DNA from: Granulicella arctica
GTDB lineage: Bacteria; Acidobacteriota; Terriglobia; Terriglobales; Acidobacteriaceae
DNA length: 64,000 nucleotides
Assembly: GCF_013410065.1 (NCBI RefSeq)
Contig: NZ_JACCCW010000002.1
Span: 558,001 to 622,000, forward strand
Reading direction: 5' to 3'
Numbering within the stretch: the first letter of the stretch is position 1; every line of letters begins with the position of its first letter. Below, piece by piece: positions 25,294-35,840 of this stretch. The notes beneath the pieces were generated by a model that worked only from the letters and a program-made list of their open reading frames with translations, searched no databases and was not told the DNA's origin. The position numbers and the translations under genes are program-made.

Positions 25294-27771
25294 TCAGTGC
25301 TTCGATGGCGGTTGCGGAATTAGCCAGACCTCCGCAATCTGGCGGCCTCTGCCTCCTCCGCCAATGCCTGCCGGCCGTGTCCAGCGCAGACGCAGTGTCC
25401 CGTCCATAATCGCTCCATGCGGTACAGCAAACTCTACCACCTCAGGGTTCGATCTTCGCAGACGCGCCGGATGGATCTCCACTCCGTTGGCCGCCGTAAG
25501 CGTAAGTGGTACAGCATAGTCCTCGCCCGCATAAGTGACCCGCAGGCGGTACTGTAGCGTAGAATTCAGGTCTGTATATTGCATCTCAAGTGGCTGCTCA
25601 TAGAGTGCTTCCGCATAGCTCAACCAGGAAAGTCTCCATCCATCCGCAAGTGTTCGATCTGCAATCCCATCGATCGCCGTAGCATACATCTCCGGGTCCT
25701 GCGACCACCCCAAACCACCTACCAGGTGCGGCTCAGCAGCCGAGCTTCCGAGATCGTCGTAGATCGCGCCCGGCACTGGATGCTGCCAGTCCACGATCGT
25801 CTTCAACGCTTGCAACCGTTCGCTCTCCGTCGGCTCTGTGAGAGCCTTGTCCATTGTTTGTTGCATCCAGACGCGGTCGTTCAGTGGAGTGTCCACACGA
25901 TCAAGATTGGCTCCGCGTTCCCAGTTAGAAGCACCATACAGCTTCACACTGAGCTGGAGGCCACCATCCCGGAACAGATCACCTGCCAACCCAAAGAGTC
26001 GGTCATGCAACCTCTGCTCCTCCGTCGAAACGATGCTTACAGACAGCGTACGTTTCGCTTCCCCTACCAATGCACGACTCGTCCCTTCACCGCGAAGTGC
26101 GGCCAATGCAGCATCTTGCACCTGCTGCTCCCGCGCAAACTTCCTCTGCACATAAGCATCGTAGTAGCCGCGATAAAGCAGTGATTCCCAGCGCCAGTTT
26201 CCTCTGATCTGCTCCAGCGTGGAATGTCTCTCAAGGTCCTCAAGCAACGCGGATGTCCGCGGAATCTCCCGGTTCGTCTGAAGCGGCCCCTGCCAGTTCG
26301 CCTCCAACCCAAGGATCGCCTGAACAGCCTGAGCCTCCTGCATGCCTTCTCGATGCAGAAACCATCGCGCATACTCGCCTAGTATGGTTTTGGCCGGAGT
26401 CTGGGAAGACCAGCCCAACTCCGTCCAAAGTATCTTGTTGACGTCGTCGTTCACGCCTTCCGAGTATGTGATGAAACCGCTATGGAGTCCTTCAAAGTGT
26501 TGGTAAATGTGTGCGAAGCCTAGAGGTCGCGGACAGATCGGCTCTCGCCCCTCCGTCAACGCAAACACCGGGTCCCATTGAGGCACAGGAAACTGCGCAT
26601 GCATCGTGTGTCCAATATCCGGATAAAACTGCAACGCATATTGCCGAGGGATGCGCCTCCGTTGCGTCTCCATGCTGTCTCGCGACTGTGGCCCAAAGAA
26701 TACGCCGGTCAACCACTCAGGCCGTTTTGCCAGCAACGCATAAAACTGCTCATACTCCGCCGCATCAAAACCTTGCGCCGACACCCAGACAGTAGCCCCA
26801 GGGTGATACTTCCTTATAATTGCCGCTTCTTTTTCCAGCAGAGGAAACAGGATCTCCGGAGTCGTATGTCCAGGATCTCCGCCAGGCACATACAGTGCAT
26901 CGGCTCTTGGCATGGCCTTGATCAGCGCTTCGAAGTCCTTCAACTCTGCCTCGGTCTGGGCGGGATCGCTGTAGTTCTTACGCATCTCCGGGTAATACAA
27001 GTCGCAGTCCAACCCATACTTTGCAAGCAACTGCGAAATACCCAGGAAGGTCTCAAGTGGTGGCGCTGGCATCAACGGGCTCACCGGCTCATCATCCGAG
27101 ATCGGCGCGATGAGCTGTACCGTATTTGCCCCGAAGATTGCCAAGTCTCGAATCTGCTGCTCGAACTGCGTGAGATTCCAGGCGTCGTAGGTGTTGTTCT
27201 TCATCCGGTAGCCGATCTGGTGTCCACGAATCTGCTTATCCGGCGCACTAAAGATCTTAATCGTCGTCGGAAGCTGTACCGACCCACCGGCAAAGCTCAT
27301 ATGCCGCAGTAGCCATCCAACACCAAACAGCTCACCTCGTACGTCGTTGCCTGCAATGACATGGATGGCTCTGCCATGCCAGGGAAGCGTGACAATCGAA
27401 AAACCCTCCGCAGTGTCCGTTGGGTGCAACTGCGCTAAACACGTATGCCAGGTGCCGACAAGCTCATTTGGCAGCAGCCCCTCAACTTGGCCTCGCTGCG
27501 CCAGGACGATCATCCCCTCTTTGCTATCCTTCGAAATGACCGTACCCGGTCGCACAGCCCAGTCAACTCTGCCGCGCCGCTCACTCTCTTCTAACAATAT
27601 CTGTAGGATTGCCTGCTCCTGAGGAGTCTGAACCGTCGCTACCGAAACCTGAAAGCGCATCGGCTCTGGCAGTTCTTCGGCAAGGCGAGGACGAGGCGCA
27701 AAACCCACTCCCAGAGCGGTTACCGCATGCGCGATCCACCCCAGAACTGCAATTTTAAAGATTACCTTCAT
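25294..27771 (-). CDS. Secreted glycoside-hydrolase-like protein (GH67-N/GH20b-type N-terminal domain)
   Basis: This protein of about 825 residues begins with a signal-peptide-like segment (MKVIFKIAVLGWIAHAVTALG). An N-terminal domain with IHVIAGNDVRGELFGVGWLLRH resembles the non-catalytic domain of family 20 and 67 glycosidases. A TIM-barrel-like region (RGHQIGYRMKNNTYD, FGANTVQLIAP, ADALYVPGGDPGHT) and a C-terminal beta-rich part follow. I cannot name the substrate or the catalytic residues with confidence; an alpha-glucuronidase or hexosaminidase relative is possible. The start is uncertain: the frame is open to 27822, and a GGAGGG lies 17 bases before ATG 27771. The neighbouring LacI regulator is convergent. 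Confidence 0.7.
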   Translation of the reverse strand: MKVIFKIAVLGWIAHAVTALGVGFAPRPRLAEELPEPMRFQVSVATVQTPQEQAILQILLEESERRGRVDWAVRPGTVISKDSKEGMIVLAQRGQVEGLLPNELVGTWHTCLAQLHPTDTAEGFSIVTLPWHGRAIHVIAGNDVRGELFGVGWLLRHMSFAGGSVQLPTTIKIFSAPDKQIRGHQIGYRMKNNTYDAWNLTQFEQQIRDLAIFGANTVQLIAPISDDEPVSPLMPAPPLETFLGISQLLAKYGLDCDLYYPEMRKNYSDPAQTEAELKDFEALIKAMPRADALYVPGGDPGHTTPEILFPLLEKEAAIIRKYHPGATVWVSAQGFDAAEYEQFYALLAKRPEWLTGVFFGPQSRDSMETQRRRIPRQYALQFYPDIGHTMHAQFPVPQWDPVFALTEGREPICPRPLGFAHIYQHFEGLHSGFITYSEGVNDDVNKILWTELGWSSQTPAKTILGEYARWFLHREGMQEAQAVQAILGLEANWQGPLQTNREIPRTSALLEDLERHSTLEQIRGNWRWESLLYRGYYDAYVQRKFAREQQVQDAALAALRGEGTSRALVGEAKRTLSVSIVSTEEQRLHDRLFGLAGDLFRDGGLQLSVKLYGASNWERGANLDRVDTPLNDRVWMQQTMDKALTEPTESERLQALKTIVDWQHPVPGAIYDDLGSSAAEPHLVGGLGWSQDPEMYATAIDGIADRTLADGWRLSWLSYAEALYEQPLEMQYTDLNSTLQYRLRVTYAGEDYAVPLTLTAANGVEIHPARLRRSNPEVVEFAVPHGAIMDGTLRLRWTRPAGIGGGGRGRQIAEVWLIPQPPSKH

Positions 27772-27829
27772 GGACACTTTCAGGTAATTCCCTCCAATTC
27801 CGACCGCAGAATGTACATGCATCAGACAC

Positions 27830-28294
27830 CTACAAACTATTCAAGAGACCTACAACCTGTTTCCTCTCAAGAGGGGTAGATAGCACCATGCTTGTTGTAG
27901 GGCTTCCATAGGGCAGCAGCCTTTCGATAAGATCTTCGAGTTGTGCGACCGAGGAGAGCACTACCTTTAGCAGAAAGGCGTCGCCACCGGTCAGGTGATG
28001 ACACTCCTGAACAGGTTCGAGGGTTGGAAGAAATTTTAGGAAAGGCCGATATCGGCCGCCATCACAGGTAAGCCGCACAAACGCCGTAATGGAGTATCCG
28101 AGGGCCTCGAGATTGATCTCAGCCCGGTATCCGCGGATAACCTTGAGGCTCTCCAACTGACGGACACGTTCCGCGGTGGCCGAGGGTGACAGTCCAACTC
28201 TGCGTCCCAACTCTGCAAATGGGAGGCGAGCATCAAGGGCGAGCTCTTTCAATATTTTCTTATCGAGAAGATCAATTCCGTATGCAAGCGTCAT
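27830..28294 (-). CDS. Lrp/AsnC-family regulator, probable hut regulator
   Basis: The 154-residue protein has an N-terminal AsnC-type helix-turn-helix (LDKKILKELALDARLPFAELGRRVGLSPSATAERVRQLE) and a C-terminal RAM/AsnC ligand domain (VQECHHLTGGDAFLLKVV). ATG 28294 has AGG upstream; a frame extends to 28324. It diverges from the hut operon and shares its promoter region, which holds repeated CAATGG half-sites, so control of histidine breakdown is a reasonable inference. Confidence 0.9.
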   Translation of the reverse strand: MTLAYGIDLLDKKILKELALDARLPFAELGRRVGLSPSATAERVRQLESLKVIRGYRAEINLEALGYSITAFVRLTCDGGRYRPFLKFLPTLEPVQECHHLTGGDAFLLKVVLSSVAQLEDLIERLLPYGSPTTSMVLSTPLERKQVVGLLNSL

Positions 28295-28370
28295 GCGGTT
28301 TACCTGACTTGAAGTATGAAACAAATTTAGCCAAAGGTCACATCTGAAATGGCACAGATTGCCGATGTAT

Positions 28371-28429
28371 CAATGGTCTATCCATACAAGAACCATTGAA
28401 GCAATGGCTTATAGGCAAAATTTCAATGG
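28371..28429. promoter_or_regulatory. CAATGG repeat cluster in the AsnC-hutH intergenic region
   Basis: CAATGG occurs at 28371-28376, 28402-28407 and 28424-28429, with an inverted copy CCATTG at 28393-28398; the pair at 28393-28407 is a perfect palindrome with a 3-base centre. Such clustered half-sites suit a multimeric Lrp/AsnC protein. Confidence 0.45.
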
Positions 28430-28473
28430 AAACTGCATTCTCTGGTGGGCGTTATTTCCATAGCATTAGCGTC

Positions 28474-29997
28474 ATGGTCGATCTGGATGGTGCAAGTCTC
28501 AGGCTCGAAGATGTTGTTGCCGTGGCAAAAAGGTCGGAGTTGGTACGAGTCGCTCCTTTAGCGTTGGGGCGCATGAATCGTTCGCGTAGCCAGGTGGATG
28601 ACGCGATGGCTGGATCAAAGCCGGTATATGCCCTGAACACGGGAGTCGGTTTACTTGCAAACATCCGTCTGGAAGAAGCTGAAATCGAAGCCATGCAAGT
28701 GAATCTGATACGTTCGCACTGCTGTGGAGTGGGTTCGCCGCTGGATGCCTCCGTCGTTCGAGGGATGATGCTGATCCGTGCGAATGTCCTGGCGAAAGGT
28801 TACTCCGGTATCCGCCCCGTCGTTGCGGAACGAATATGCGATCTGCTGAACCACGGGATCACTCCGATCATTCCTTCGCGAGGAAGCGTTGGAGCAAGCG
28901 GAGATCTTGCTCCTCTGGCGCACATGGCTCTTATCCTCATTGGCGAGGGGAAGGCCGAGTACGACGGCAAGATACTGCCCGCTGCCGTATGCCTCAGGCG
29001 TGCGGGCTTGATGCCGTTGGCTTTGCAGGGCAAAGAAGGTATTTCCTTGTTGAACGGTACTCAGGCGATGCTCTCGCTGGGATGCCTGCGCCTTCATGAG
29101 CTCGAAGAGCTGTTCTACGCTGCGCAAACCACGGCAGCTCTCAGCATCGAGGCTCTTCGAGGCACGGCTGCTGCCTTCGACCCGCGTCTTCATGCAGCAC
29201 GGCCCCATGTTGGGCAACGGCTAAGCGCGGCCAACCTTAGGGATCTTCTCCGCGGAAGTTTGATCCCCAGGACTCATGGCGAGGGCAGCCGAATCCAGGA
29301 TGCATACTGCCTGCGTTGCATTCCACAGGTGCATGGCGCTGTCTGGGATACGCTGGCACATGCGCGCAGCATCTTCGAGATTGAACTCAACAGCGCGACG
29401 GATAATCCGCTGGTCTTCGACGGAGCCATCATCTCTGGAGGAAACTTCCATGGTGCTCCATTGGCGCTGGCTCTAGATTTCTTGGCGATTGCCCTTTGCC
29501 AGCTTGCAGGCATTTCGGAGCGTCGAACGGAACGTCTTCTCAACCCCAGTTTGAACGAGGGCCTTCCCGCGTTCCTGGCATCGAGTCCTGGCATTGAGTC
29601 AGGGCTGATGATGGCTCAAGTAACTGCCGCCGCACTTGTCGCGGAGTTGCGTGTACTTGCTTCACCTGCGTCCACCGGGTCCATCCCTACCAGCGGAAAT
29701 CAAGAAGATTTCGTCAGTATGGGTATGACTTCTGCCCTGAAACTGGATCAAGCGGTTGCCCTTGCCAGAATGGTGATTGCAATCGAACTGCTGGCCGCTA
29801 CGCGTGCGTTGGATCTTCGTGGAGATTGTTCTACATCGCCACTGGAAGAGGCTCGTAACCGTTTCCGAGCTCGTATTCCGGCATGGCAGGAAGACTGTGT
29901 GCTCTCCGTATGGATGGAAGAAGCAGCGAATTTCCTGGAGGATGCTGGCTTGGAGAACATCATTTTAGAGAATGTCGAAAGGGAGGCGGCCGTCTGA
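28474..29997 (+). CDS. hutH: Histidine ammonia-lyase
   Basis: HutH deaminates histidine to urocanate. The protein contains the MIO cofactor motif ([13 protein letters not shown]), [15 protein letters not shown], the GTQAMLSLG region and [12 protein letters not shown], all diagnostic of the family. The frame is open to a TTG at 28396, with ATG at 28426 and 28474. I chose 28474 because the family usually begins within a few residues of [12 protein letters not shown], giving 507 residues. No start has a strong ribosome site. The stop overlaps hutU (TGATG). Confidence 0.93.
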   Translation: MVDLDGASLRLEDVVAVAKRSELVRVAPLALGRMNRSRSQVDDAMAGSKPVYALNTGVGLLANIRLEEAEIEAMQVNLIRSHCCGVGSPLDASVVRGMMLIRANVLAKGYSGIRPVVAERICDLLNHGITPIIPSRGSVGASGDLAPLAHMALILIGEGKAEYDGKILPAAVCLRRAGLMPLALQGKEGISLLNGTQAMLSLGCLRLHELEELFYAAQTTAALSIEALRGTAAAFDPRLHAARPHVGQRLSAANLRDLLRGSLIPRTHGEGSRIQDAYCLRCIPQVHGAVWDTLAHARSIFEIELNSATDNPLVFDGAIISGGNFHGAPLALALDFLAIALCQLAGISERRTERLLNPSLNEGLPAFLASSPGIESGLMMAQVTAAALVAELRVLASPASTGSIPTSGNQEDFVSMGMTSALKLDQAVALARMVIAIELLAATRALDLRGDCSTSPLEEARNRFRARIPAWQEDCVLSVWMEEAANFLEDAGLENIILENVEREAAV

Positions 29998-31655
29998 TGA
30001 CACAAGGTTATTCTCCGATCCGTGCATCACGAGGGAACACCAGAACGGCAAAGGGCTGGATCCAGGAAGCAGCCAAACGTATGCTGATGAACAACCTCGA
30101 TTCGGAGGTTGCAGAGAAGCCTGAAGAGCTAATCGTCTACGGTGGACGGGGTAAAGCGGCACGCAACTGGGAGTGCTACCACAAGATTATCGAGACTCTC
30201 GACCGGCTGGAGAATAACCAGACGCTCCTGGTGCAGTCCGGCAAGGCCGTCGCCGTGCTTGAGACCCATCGTATGGCTCCCCGCGTACTCATCGCCAACT
30301 CGAACCTCGTTCCTCGCTGGGCAAATTGGGAGGAGTTCGATCGTCTCGATGCCGCGGGCCTGATGATGTACGGCCAGATGACAGCAGGCTCCTGGATCTA
30401 CATCGGAACACAAGGCATTCTACAAGGCACATACGAGACATTTCGTGGGGCCGCGAAGCGCCACTTCAACGACACCCTCGCAGGCACAATAACCGTTACT
30501 GCCGGACTTGGCGGCATGGGAGGAGCACAGCCGCTTGCAGTGAAGCTTGCCGGTGGCGTGAGCATCTGCATTGAAATTGACCCAACACGCATTCAACGTC
30601 GTATCAAGACGCGTTATCTGGATCGAGCCACGCGTTCCTTGGACGAAGCGATTAGCCTGGCTCAGGAGGCAAAGAAGAGAAGAGAGGCTGCCTCGATCGG
30701 GCTTTTGGGCAATGCAGCGGAGCTGCTGCCGAAGATGGTGCAGCTCGGATTCACTCCTGATCTTGTTACAGACCAGACCAGCTCTCACGATCCCATGTGG
30801 GGCTATCTTCCCGTGGCTAGTGCCGACGAAGATCTAAATATCTTGCGCTTCCAAGAGCCACAAATTTATGCAGAGCGTGTGCAAGCCTCCATTGCACAAC
30901 ACGTACAGGCCATTCTCGATATGAAACGGCGAGGTGCAGTGGCTTTCGACTATGGCAACAACCTGCGCACGCAGGCGAAGCTTGCGGGTGTAACGGATGC
31001 CTTCTCCTATCCAGGCTTCGTCCCGGCGTTTATCCGGGACTCCTTCTGCGAAGGACGCGGCCCATTCCGATGGGTCGCTCTCTCCGGAGACGCCTCGGAT
31101 ATCGCGAAGACCGATCAGGCGCTGCTCGATCTCTTCCCGGAAGACAAGCGTCTGCACGAATGGTTGAGCTTTGCATCGACCCAGGTGTCTTTTCAAGGAC
31201 TACCTGCACGCATCTGCTGGCTGGGGTATCGCGAGCGCGACCGCGCAGGTTTGCTCTTCAATCAGATGGTTCGTGACGGCAGGCTCAACGCACCTATTGT
31301 AATTGGACGTGATCACCTCGACGCAGGTTCGGTGGCAAGTCCGTTTCGAGAGACGGAAGCAATGTTGGACGGCTCTGATGCAGTCTCCGATTGGGCTCTT
31401 CTCAACTTTGCCACGGGTATCGCAAGCGGCGCAGCTTGGATGAGCTTCCATCATGGGGGTGGTGTGGGCATGGGCTACAGTCAGCACGCAGGATTGGTCG
31501 CGGTAGCGGACGGAAGCGATGAAGCTGAGGAACGGCTGCGGCTTTGTTTGAAGAACGATCCGGCTATGGGTGTTATCCGCCACGCCGATGCGGGCTATGA
31601 CAAGGCACTCACCACGGCACGGGAACGTGGCCTTGATCTGCCGAGCATCCGATGA
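29997..31655 (+). CDS. hutU: Urocanate hydratase
   Basis: HutU hydrates urocanate to imidazolonepropionate using tightly bound NAD. The 552-residue protein has the family segments [47 protein letters not shown] (NAD-binding) and the active-site region [16 protein letters not shown], with a C-terminal [16 protein letters not shown]. The ATG at 29997 overlaps the hutH stop; a longer frame to 29883 only reads hutH codons out of frame. Confidence 0.96.
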   Translation: MTQGYSPIRASRGNTRTAKGWIQEAAKRMLMNNLDSEVAEKPEELIVYGGRGKAARNWECYHKIIETLDRLENNQTLLVQSGKAVAVLETHRMAPRVLIANSNLVPRWANWEEFDRLDAAGLMMYGQMTAGSWIYIGTQGILQGTYETFRGAAKRHFNDTLAGTITVTAGLGGMGGAQPLAVKLAGGVSICIEIDPTRIQRRIKTRYLDRATRSLDEAISLAQEAKKRREAASIGLLGNAAELLPKMVQLGFTPDLVTDQTSSHDPMWGYLPVASADEDLNILRFQEPQIYAERVQASIAQHVQAILDMKRRGAVAFDYGNNLRTQAKLAGVTDAFSYPGFVPAFIRDSFCEGRGPFRWVALSGDASDIAKTDQALLDLFPEDKRLHEWLSFASTQVSFQGLPARICWLGYRERDRAGLLFNQMVRDGRLNAPIVIGRDHLDAGSVASPFRETEAMLDGSDAVSDWALLNFATGIASGAAWMSFHHGGGVGMGYSQHAGLVAVADGSDEAEERLRLCLKNDPAMGVIRHADAGYDKALTTARERGLDLPSIR

Positions 31656-32878
31656 AGGCTGACCTGCTCATCACGGGAATCTCGCAGCTAGTAACAGCGA
31701 AGGGTCGCGGCGCCAGGCATGGTGCTGCGATGCGCGAGTTGGAGGTGGTCGAAGGAGCTTCACTCGCGATTACTGGGGGCCTGATCGCATGGACTGGAAA
31801 ATCCTGCGAGTGGGCAGGCCATGCCTCTGAGACGGTTGATCTTGAGGGTCGAGCCGTGGTCCCTGCGCTCATAGATCCGCATACCCATGCGGTTTGGGCT
31901 GGTGACAGACTCGCTGACTTCGATGCGAGAACATCGGGCAAGAGTTATGAAGAGATACTGAAAGCGGGCGGTGGTATTCGAAGCAGCATCCGAGCGACTG
32001 CCTCAGCCACGCAGGAAGAGCTCGTCCGTCTAGCCGCGCCGCGCATGGCAAGGTTACTGCGTTCCGGGGCAACGACGATCGAAGTGAAATCAGGTTATGG
32101 CTTCGAGCCGTACGCTGAAATCGCGATGCTCGAGGCGATCCAGGTGCTTCGCGCTTCAACACCTGCACGAATACTTTCGACGCTGCTCATCCATATCCCT
32201 CCAGCTCACGTCCAAGATCGAACGAGCTACATTGCTGATGTGTGCAATTTGCTAATCCCGGAGGTTGCAAACAAGAAGCTTGCTGTCGCTCTCGACATCT
32301 TCGTCGAGCAGGAAGCCTGGCACGTTGACGAAGCGGAAGTCATGCTGCATTGCGCAAGACAACACGGAATGGCAATCAAGCTGCATAGCGAACAATTTCA
32401 GCGCGTCGGGGGGCTCGAGTTGGGAATACACATGGGGGCGTTGAGCGTCGATCACCTGGAGGCGTGTGTGCCTGAGCAGTTTGAGTTGCTTGCTGCGAGT
32501 TCCACTATTGCGACAATTCTTCCGGGAGTCTCTCTTCATCTTGGTATAGCTGCCGCTCCCGGCCGGCAGTTGATTGACGCAGGTGCAGCAGTCGCGGTTG
32601 GCACCGATCTTAATCCGGGATCGAGCCCTCTGTTTTCAGCTGCCGCTGCTCTCGCACTTGCCGTTCGTCTGAATGGGCTTACCACCGAGGAAGCACTGAT
32701 GGCTGGCACGGTCAATGCTGCATGCGCAGTTGGACTCATCGATGCTGGCCGGATCGAAGCGGGGTTGGAGGCCGATTTTCTGGTTCTAGAGGGTAGAGAC
32801 TGGCGCGAGTTGATCTACATCCTCGGAGCGAATCCTGTGCGCGAGGTCTGGATACATGGAGAAAAGGTTGAGCAATGA
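31652..32878 (+). CDS. hutI: Imidazolonepropionase
   Basis: HutI hydrolyses imidazolonepropionate to N-formimidoyl-glutamate. The 408-residue amidohydrolase has the metal motif [31 protein letters not shown] with metal-binding histidines, and the late [11 protein letters not shown]. It overlaps hutU by 4 nt (ATGA). Confidence 0.95.
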   Translation: MKADLLITGISQLVTAKGRGARHGAAMRELEVVEGASLAITGGLIAWTGKSCEWAGHASETVDLEGRAVVPALIDPHTHAVWAGDRLADFDARTSGKSYEEILKAGGGIRSSIRATASATQEELVRLAAPRMARLLRSGATTIEVKSGYGFEPYAEIAMLEAIQVLRASTPARILSTLLIHIPPAHVQDRTSYIADVCNLLIPEVANKKLAVALDIFVEQEAWHVDEAEVMLHCARQHGMAIKLHSEQFQRVGGLELGIHMGALSVDHLEACVPEQFELLAASSTIATILPGVSLHLGIAAAPGRQLIDAGAAVAVGTDLNPGSSPLFSAAAALALAVRLNGLTTEEALMAGTVNAACAVGLIDAGRIEAGLEADFLVLEGRDWRELIYILGANPVREVWIHGEKVEQ

Positions 32879-32942
32879 CAATTTTCTATAAGAGAGTATT
32901 CACAAGTCTTCATCTCTCGCAAACACTCCAACTGGAGATTCT

Positions 32943-34346
32943 ATGAGCACGCTTTATTGCCCGGAACTGATCTATCTCAATGGAACATTTGTGACAGACA
33001 AAGGGCTGCTTGTGGATGATTCTGGACGAATCGAGCGCATCACCGACAAGCATGAGAGTGGGATTGCGAACATCGTTGACCTTCCAGGAAGAGCGCTCCT
33101 GCCGGGCTTCGTCAACGCACACTCGCACTCCTTCCAGAGGCTGATTCGCGGTAAGTCCGAATCCAGAATCGTGAGTGGAAGAGATTTCTGGAGTTGGCGT
33201 GGAACGATGTACCATGCCGCGGCTCAGCTCGATCCAAAGGAGGTATACGACATTGCTCGCATGGTGTTTCTTGAGATGCTACTTGCGGGAACGACTACGG
33301 TAGGGGAGTTTCACTACCTGCACACGGATCCTACAGGTTGCGCATACGACGATCCAAACTTGCTGAGTAAGCAGGTCATTGCGGCAGCACAATCGGTTGG
33401 TCTTCGCATCGTCTTGCTAAGAACAGCGTATCTTCGATCAGGATTTGCTTTGCCACGTGACCCTGGACAGACACGCTTCTTCGAGTCGACGCGCGAGTTC
33501 TTGAACAACATGGCTGAGCTCGTCTCGCAGTACCCAGCAACCTCAAACGAAGTCCGCTTTGGCGTCGCACCACACAGCATTCGCGCGGTGCCACTGGATG
33601 ATCTAGCGGAGCTTACAGCCTGGGCTAACGCAAAGCAGCTTCCCCTGCATATGCACGTGGCCGAGCAGGTTGCAGAGAATGAAGCGTGTGTCCGAGAGTA
33701 TGGATGTACTCCGGTCGAATTGTTGAGCCGCAACCGAATTTTGTCTCGCAGCTTCACTGCCGTTCATTCCATTCATATCCTGCCGGACGAAATTCAGGAG
33801 CTAGCTCAAGCCGGAACTATGATCTGCTCTTGTCCTACAACAGAACGCAATCTTGGCGACGGTTTTTTTGCGGCTGATCAGATAATGGCAGCTGGCATTC
33901 GCGTGGCATTGGGGTCTGATAGTCAGGCACAAATCGACCCACTTGAAGATGCCCGTGAACTCGATTATCACCTCCGGTTACGTGACCAGCAACGTGCCAT
34001 TCTCGACTTGATTGAAGAAAGATCGATTGCCGAGCGTCTGTTTTCATGTGCCACTTTCAACGGGGCCCAAGCACTGTCCGTACCAACGGGGCAGTTCGTT
34101 CCTGGCTCACTGGCAGATGCTTTTACTGTGGATCTCACTGATCTTTCGATCGCAGGTCATTCCCCTGAGGATTTGCTTTCGATCCTCGTGTTTTCCCTAA
34201 ATAAGACGGCAATACGAGACGTTATCGTGAACGGAAAACTGAAGATTCGTGACCAGAAGCACTCCCTGCAAGCCGAGATCGTAGCTCGTTATCAAGAGGT
34301 CCATAGGAGGGTCTGGAAGTATCAGCCTGTGAGGACTTCCTTATGA
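32943..34346 (+). CDS. hutF: Formimidoylglutamate deiminase
   Basis: This 467-residue amidohydrolase deiminates N-formimidoyl-glutamate to N-formyl-glutamate and ammonia, which marks the five-step histidine route. The metal motif is NAHSHSFQRLIRG; GRDFWSWRGTMY, LHMHVAEQ, CSCPTTERNLGDG and ALGSDSQAQIDPLEDARELDYHLRLR are HutF hallmarks. TGGAGA precedes the ATG, 64 nt after hutI. Its stop overlaps the next gene, which should supply the N-formylglutamate deformylase step. Confidence 0.94.
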   Translation: MSTLYCPELIYLNGTFVTDKGLLVDDSGRIERITDKHESGIANIVDLPGRALLPGFVNAHSHSFQRLIRGKSESRIVSGRDFWSWRGTMYHAAAQLDPKEVYDIARMVFLEMLLAGTTTVGEFHYLHTDPTGCAYDDPNLLSKQVIAAAQSVGLRIVLLRTAYLRSGFALPRDPGQTRFFESTREFLNNMAELVSQYPATSNEVRFGVAPHSIRAVPLDDLAELTAWANAKQLPLHMHVAEQVAENEACVREYGCTPVELLSRNRILSRSFTAVHSIHILPDEIQELAQAGTMICSCPTTERNLGDGFFAADQIMAAGIRVALGSDSQAQIDPLEDARELDYHLRLRDQQRAILDLIEERSIAERLFSCATFNGAQALSVPTGQFVPGSLADAFTVDLTDLSIAGHSPEDLLSILVFSLNKTAIRDVIVNGKLKIRDQKHSLQAEIVARYQEVHRRVWKYQPVRTSL

Positions 34347-35470
34347 GGACGGTTGTCGATCATCTCCTTGAACTCATCCGCATTCCCTCTGTTTCGTCGA
34401 TCTCGAATCGTCCTGTCGTGGAGTATGCGGCTGAGGTCTTCCGGGAGGCACAATGGAACACCTCAGCGATGATGTACGCCGATGCAAATAATGTAGAAAA
34501 GATCAACCTGATTGCGGCACCTCCGGGGCAGCATCCTGAACAGTCCGCTGTGGATCTCGCTTTTCTTTGTCACACAGACACCGTTCCCTATGCGTCCGAT
34601 TGGATCGAAGCAACCAACCCGTTTATCGCGGATGAGGTGCTCTACGGTTGTGGGGCATGCGATGTCAAAGGATTTCTCGCATGTCTACTGGCTGCGGTCG
34701 AGGACACTGCTGCCACGGCGTTTAGACCTGACGTACGCATCGTGCTCACGGCGGATGAAGAGGTGGGATGCTTAGGCGCGCATCGTCTGCTTGCTTCTTC
34801 TCTTCTGCAACCGCAATACCTCGTCATTGGAGAGCCAACTTGTTTGCATCCTGCGCGAGCAGGGAAGGGCTATTGTCTGGCAGAGGTCACAGTCTTTGGC
34901 GCAGAGTCTCACAGTGCACATCCGCTACAGGGAAGATCAGCGATCTACGACGCGGCGCGGTTAATTAGGGAGATTGAGATGCTCGCTGAGCGATTGGCCA
35001 AGGAACAAAATGACTTCTTTAGACCGGCTTTTACGACTATTAATATCGGTACTATCCAGGGAGGTACTGCAAAGAATGTAGTGCCCGCTGCGTGCCGGTT
35101 CTTGGTCGAATGGCGACCGATCCCAGGCGATGCAGCCGAATCCGTGCCTGATGCCATTGTGAGGATTGGCAAGAGTCTCCTTGAAGCAGACCCGAACTTC
35201 CGCTTCGAGTTGAAGATACTACGTCAGCAGGCTGGTTTCGAGACAGCTGCGGACTCACATCTCGTCCGCAGGATGGAACATCTTACCGGCAACGGGTCAA
35301 TTTCCATTCCCTTTGGCTCTGAAGCAAACGTATTCGCCTCCATTGCGAAAGAGATCGTGGTCTTCGGTCCCGGAGACATGCGAACAGCCCATAGCCCTCG
35401 GGAATGCGTCCCGGTACCTGAGTTGCACGAAGCCGTGCACTGCATCAAAATGTTGATGCAGGACGCATAG
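34343..35470 (+). CDS. M20 family amidohydrolase (ArgE-like), candidate N-formylglutamate deformylase
   Basis: The 375-residue metallopeptidase-fold enzyme resembles acetylornithine deacetylase. Metal ligands are seen in LAFLCHTDTVP, CGACDVKGFLA and LTADEEVGCLGA, followed by VIGEPT and a dimerisation domain with SAHPLQGRSAI; the last histidine is in FGPGDMRTAHSPRECVP. It is coupled to hutF by a 4-nt ATGA overlap and no classical HutG lies in the operon. The substrate formed by HutF, N-formyl-L-glutamate, would suit an N-acyl amino acid deacylase, so deformylation is the likely role here; that is inference, and N-acetyl-amino acid cleavage remains possible. Confidence 0.88.
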   Translation: MRTVVDHLLELIRIPSVSSISNRPVVEYAAEVFREAQWNTSAMMYADANNVEKINLIAAPPGQHPEQSAVDLAFLCHTDTVPYASDWIEATNPFIADEVLYGCGACDVKGFLACLLAAVEDTAATAFRPDVRIVLTADEEVGCLGAHRLLASSLLQPQYLVIGEPTCLHPARAGKGYCLAEVTVFGAESHSAHPLQGRSAIYDAARLIREIEMLAERLAKEQNDFFRPAFTTINIGTIQGGTAKNVVPAACRFLVEWRPIPGDAAESVPDAIVRIGKSLLEADPNFRFELKILRQQAGFETAADSHLVRRMEHLTGNGSISIPFGSEANVFASIAKEIVVFGPGDMRTAHSPRECVPVPELHEAVHCIKMLMQDA

Positions 35471-35840
35471 CATTCTTCTTCCCGTAGCGCGACTACTATC
35501 GACTGATTGCCAAACAACCTAGTCTTCGCGCTATACTGGCCGCAAGAGAGAGGGGATAACACTCATGTCGATGCCTAAGCGTCAGATGATCTCCCTCCTA
35601 ATAAATGGGAGTGACTCCCGAATCTATCGCAGTGCGTGCGCGCGCTTATCTGCTCTCCCGAGCAGCATTCGTCCCAATCTCTTCTCAGGCGACTAACTCC
35701 TTCTCAAATCTCAGCTCCCTTATAGCTTAGGCCAGCACTAAATACTCCATGTCTTATGGAGAAATTTGTTGCTGTAGGTAGCGCTTCATGCCTATGCTGC
35801 GCAACAGTACACCCACTGCTGATTCGAAAGAGAGTGCCCC
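35471..35840. other. Intergenic region before the lysine-type cluster
   Basis: This 370-base gap holds no convincing gene. A weak promoter-like pair TTGCCA (35507) and TATACT (35532) has a long 19-base spacer. A 43-codon ORF (35565-35696) follows GAGAGGGGAT but matches nothing I know and lacks the lysine-rich pattern of an attenuator leader. GGGAGTGACTCCC inside it could form a small hairpin. Confidence 0.4.

Noticed and set aside
35565..35696. 43-codon ORF with a purine-rich upstream site before the lysine-type cluster
   Set aside because: No homology I recognise and no lysine codon run; kept only as a note in the intergenic entry.
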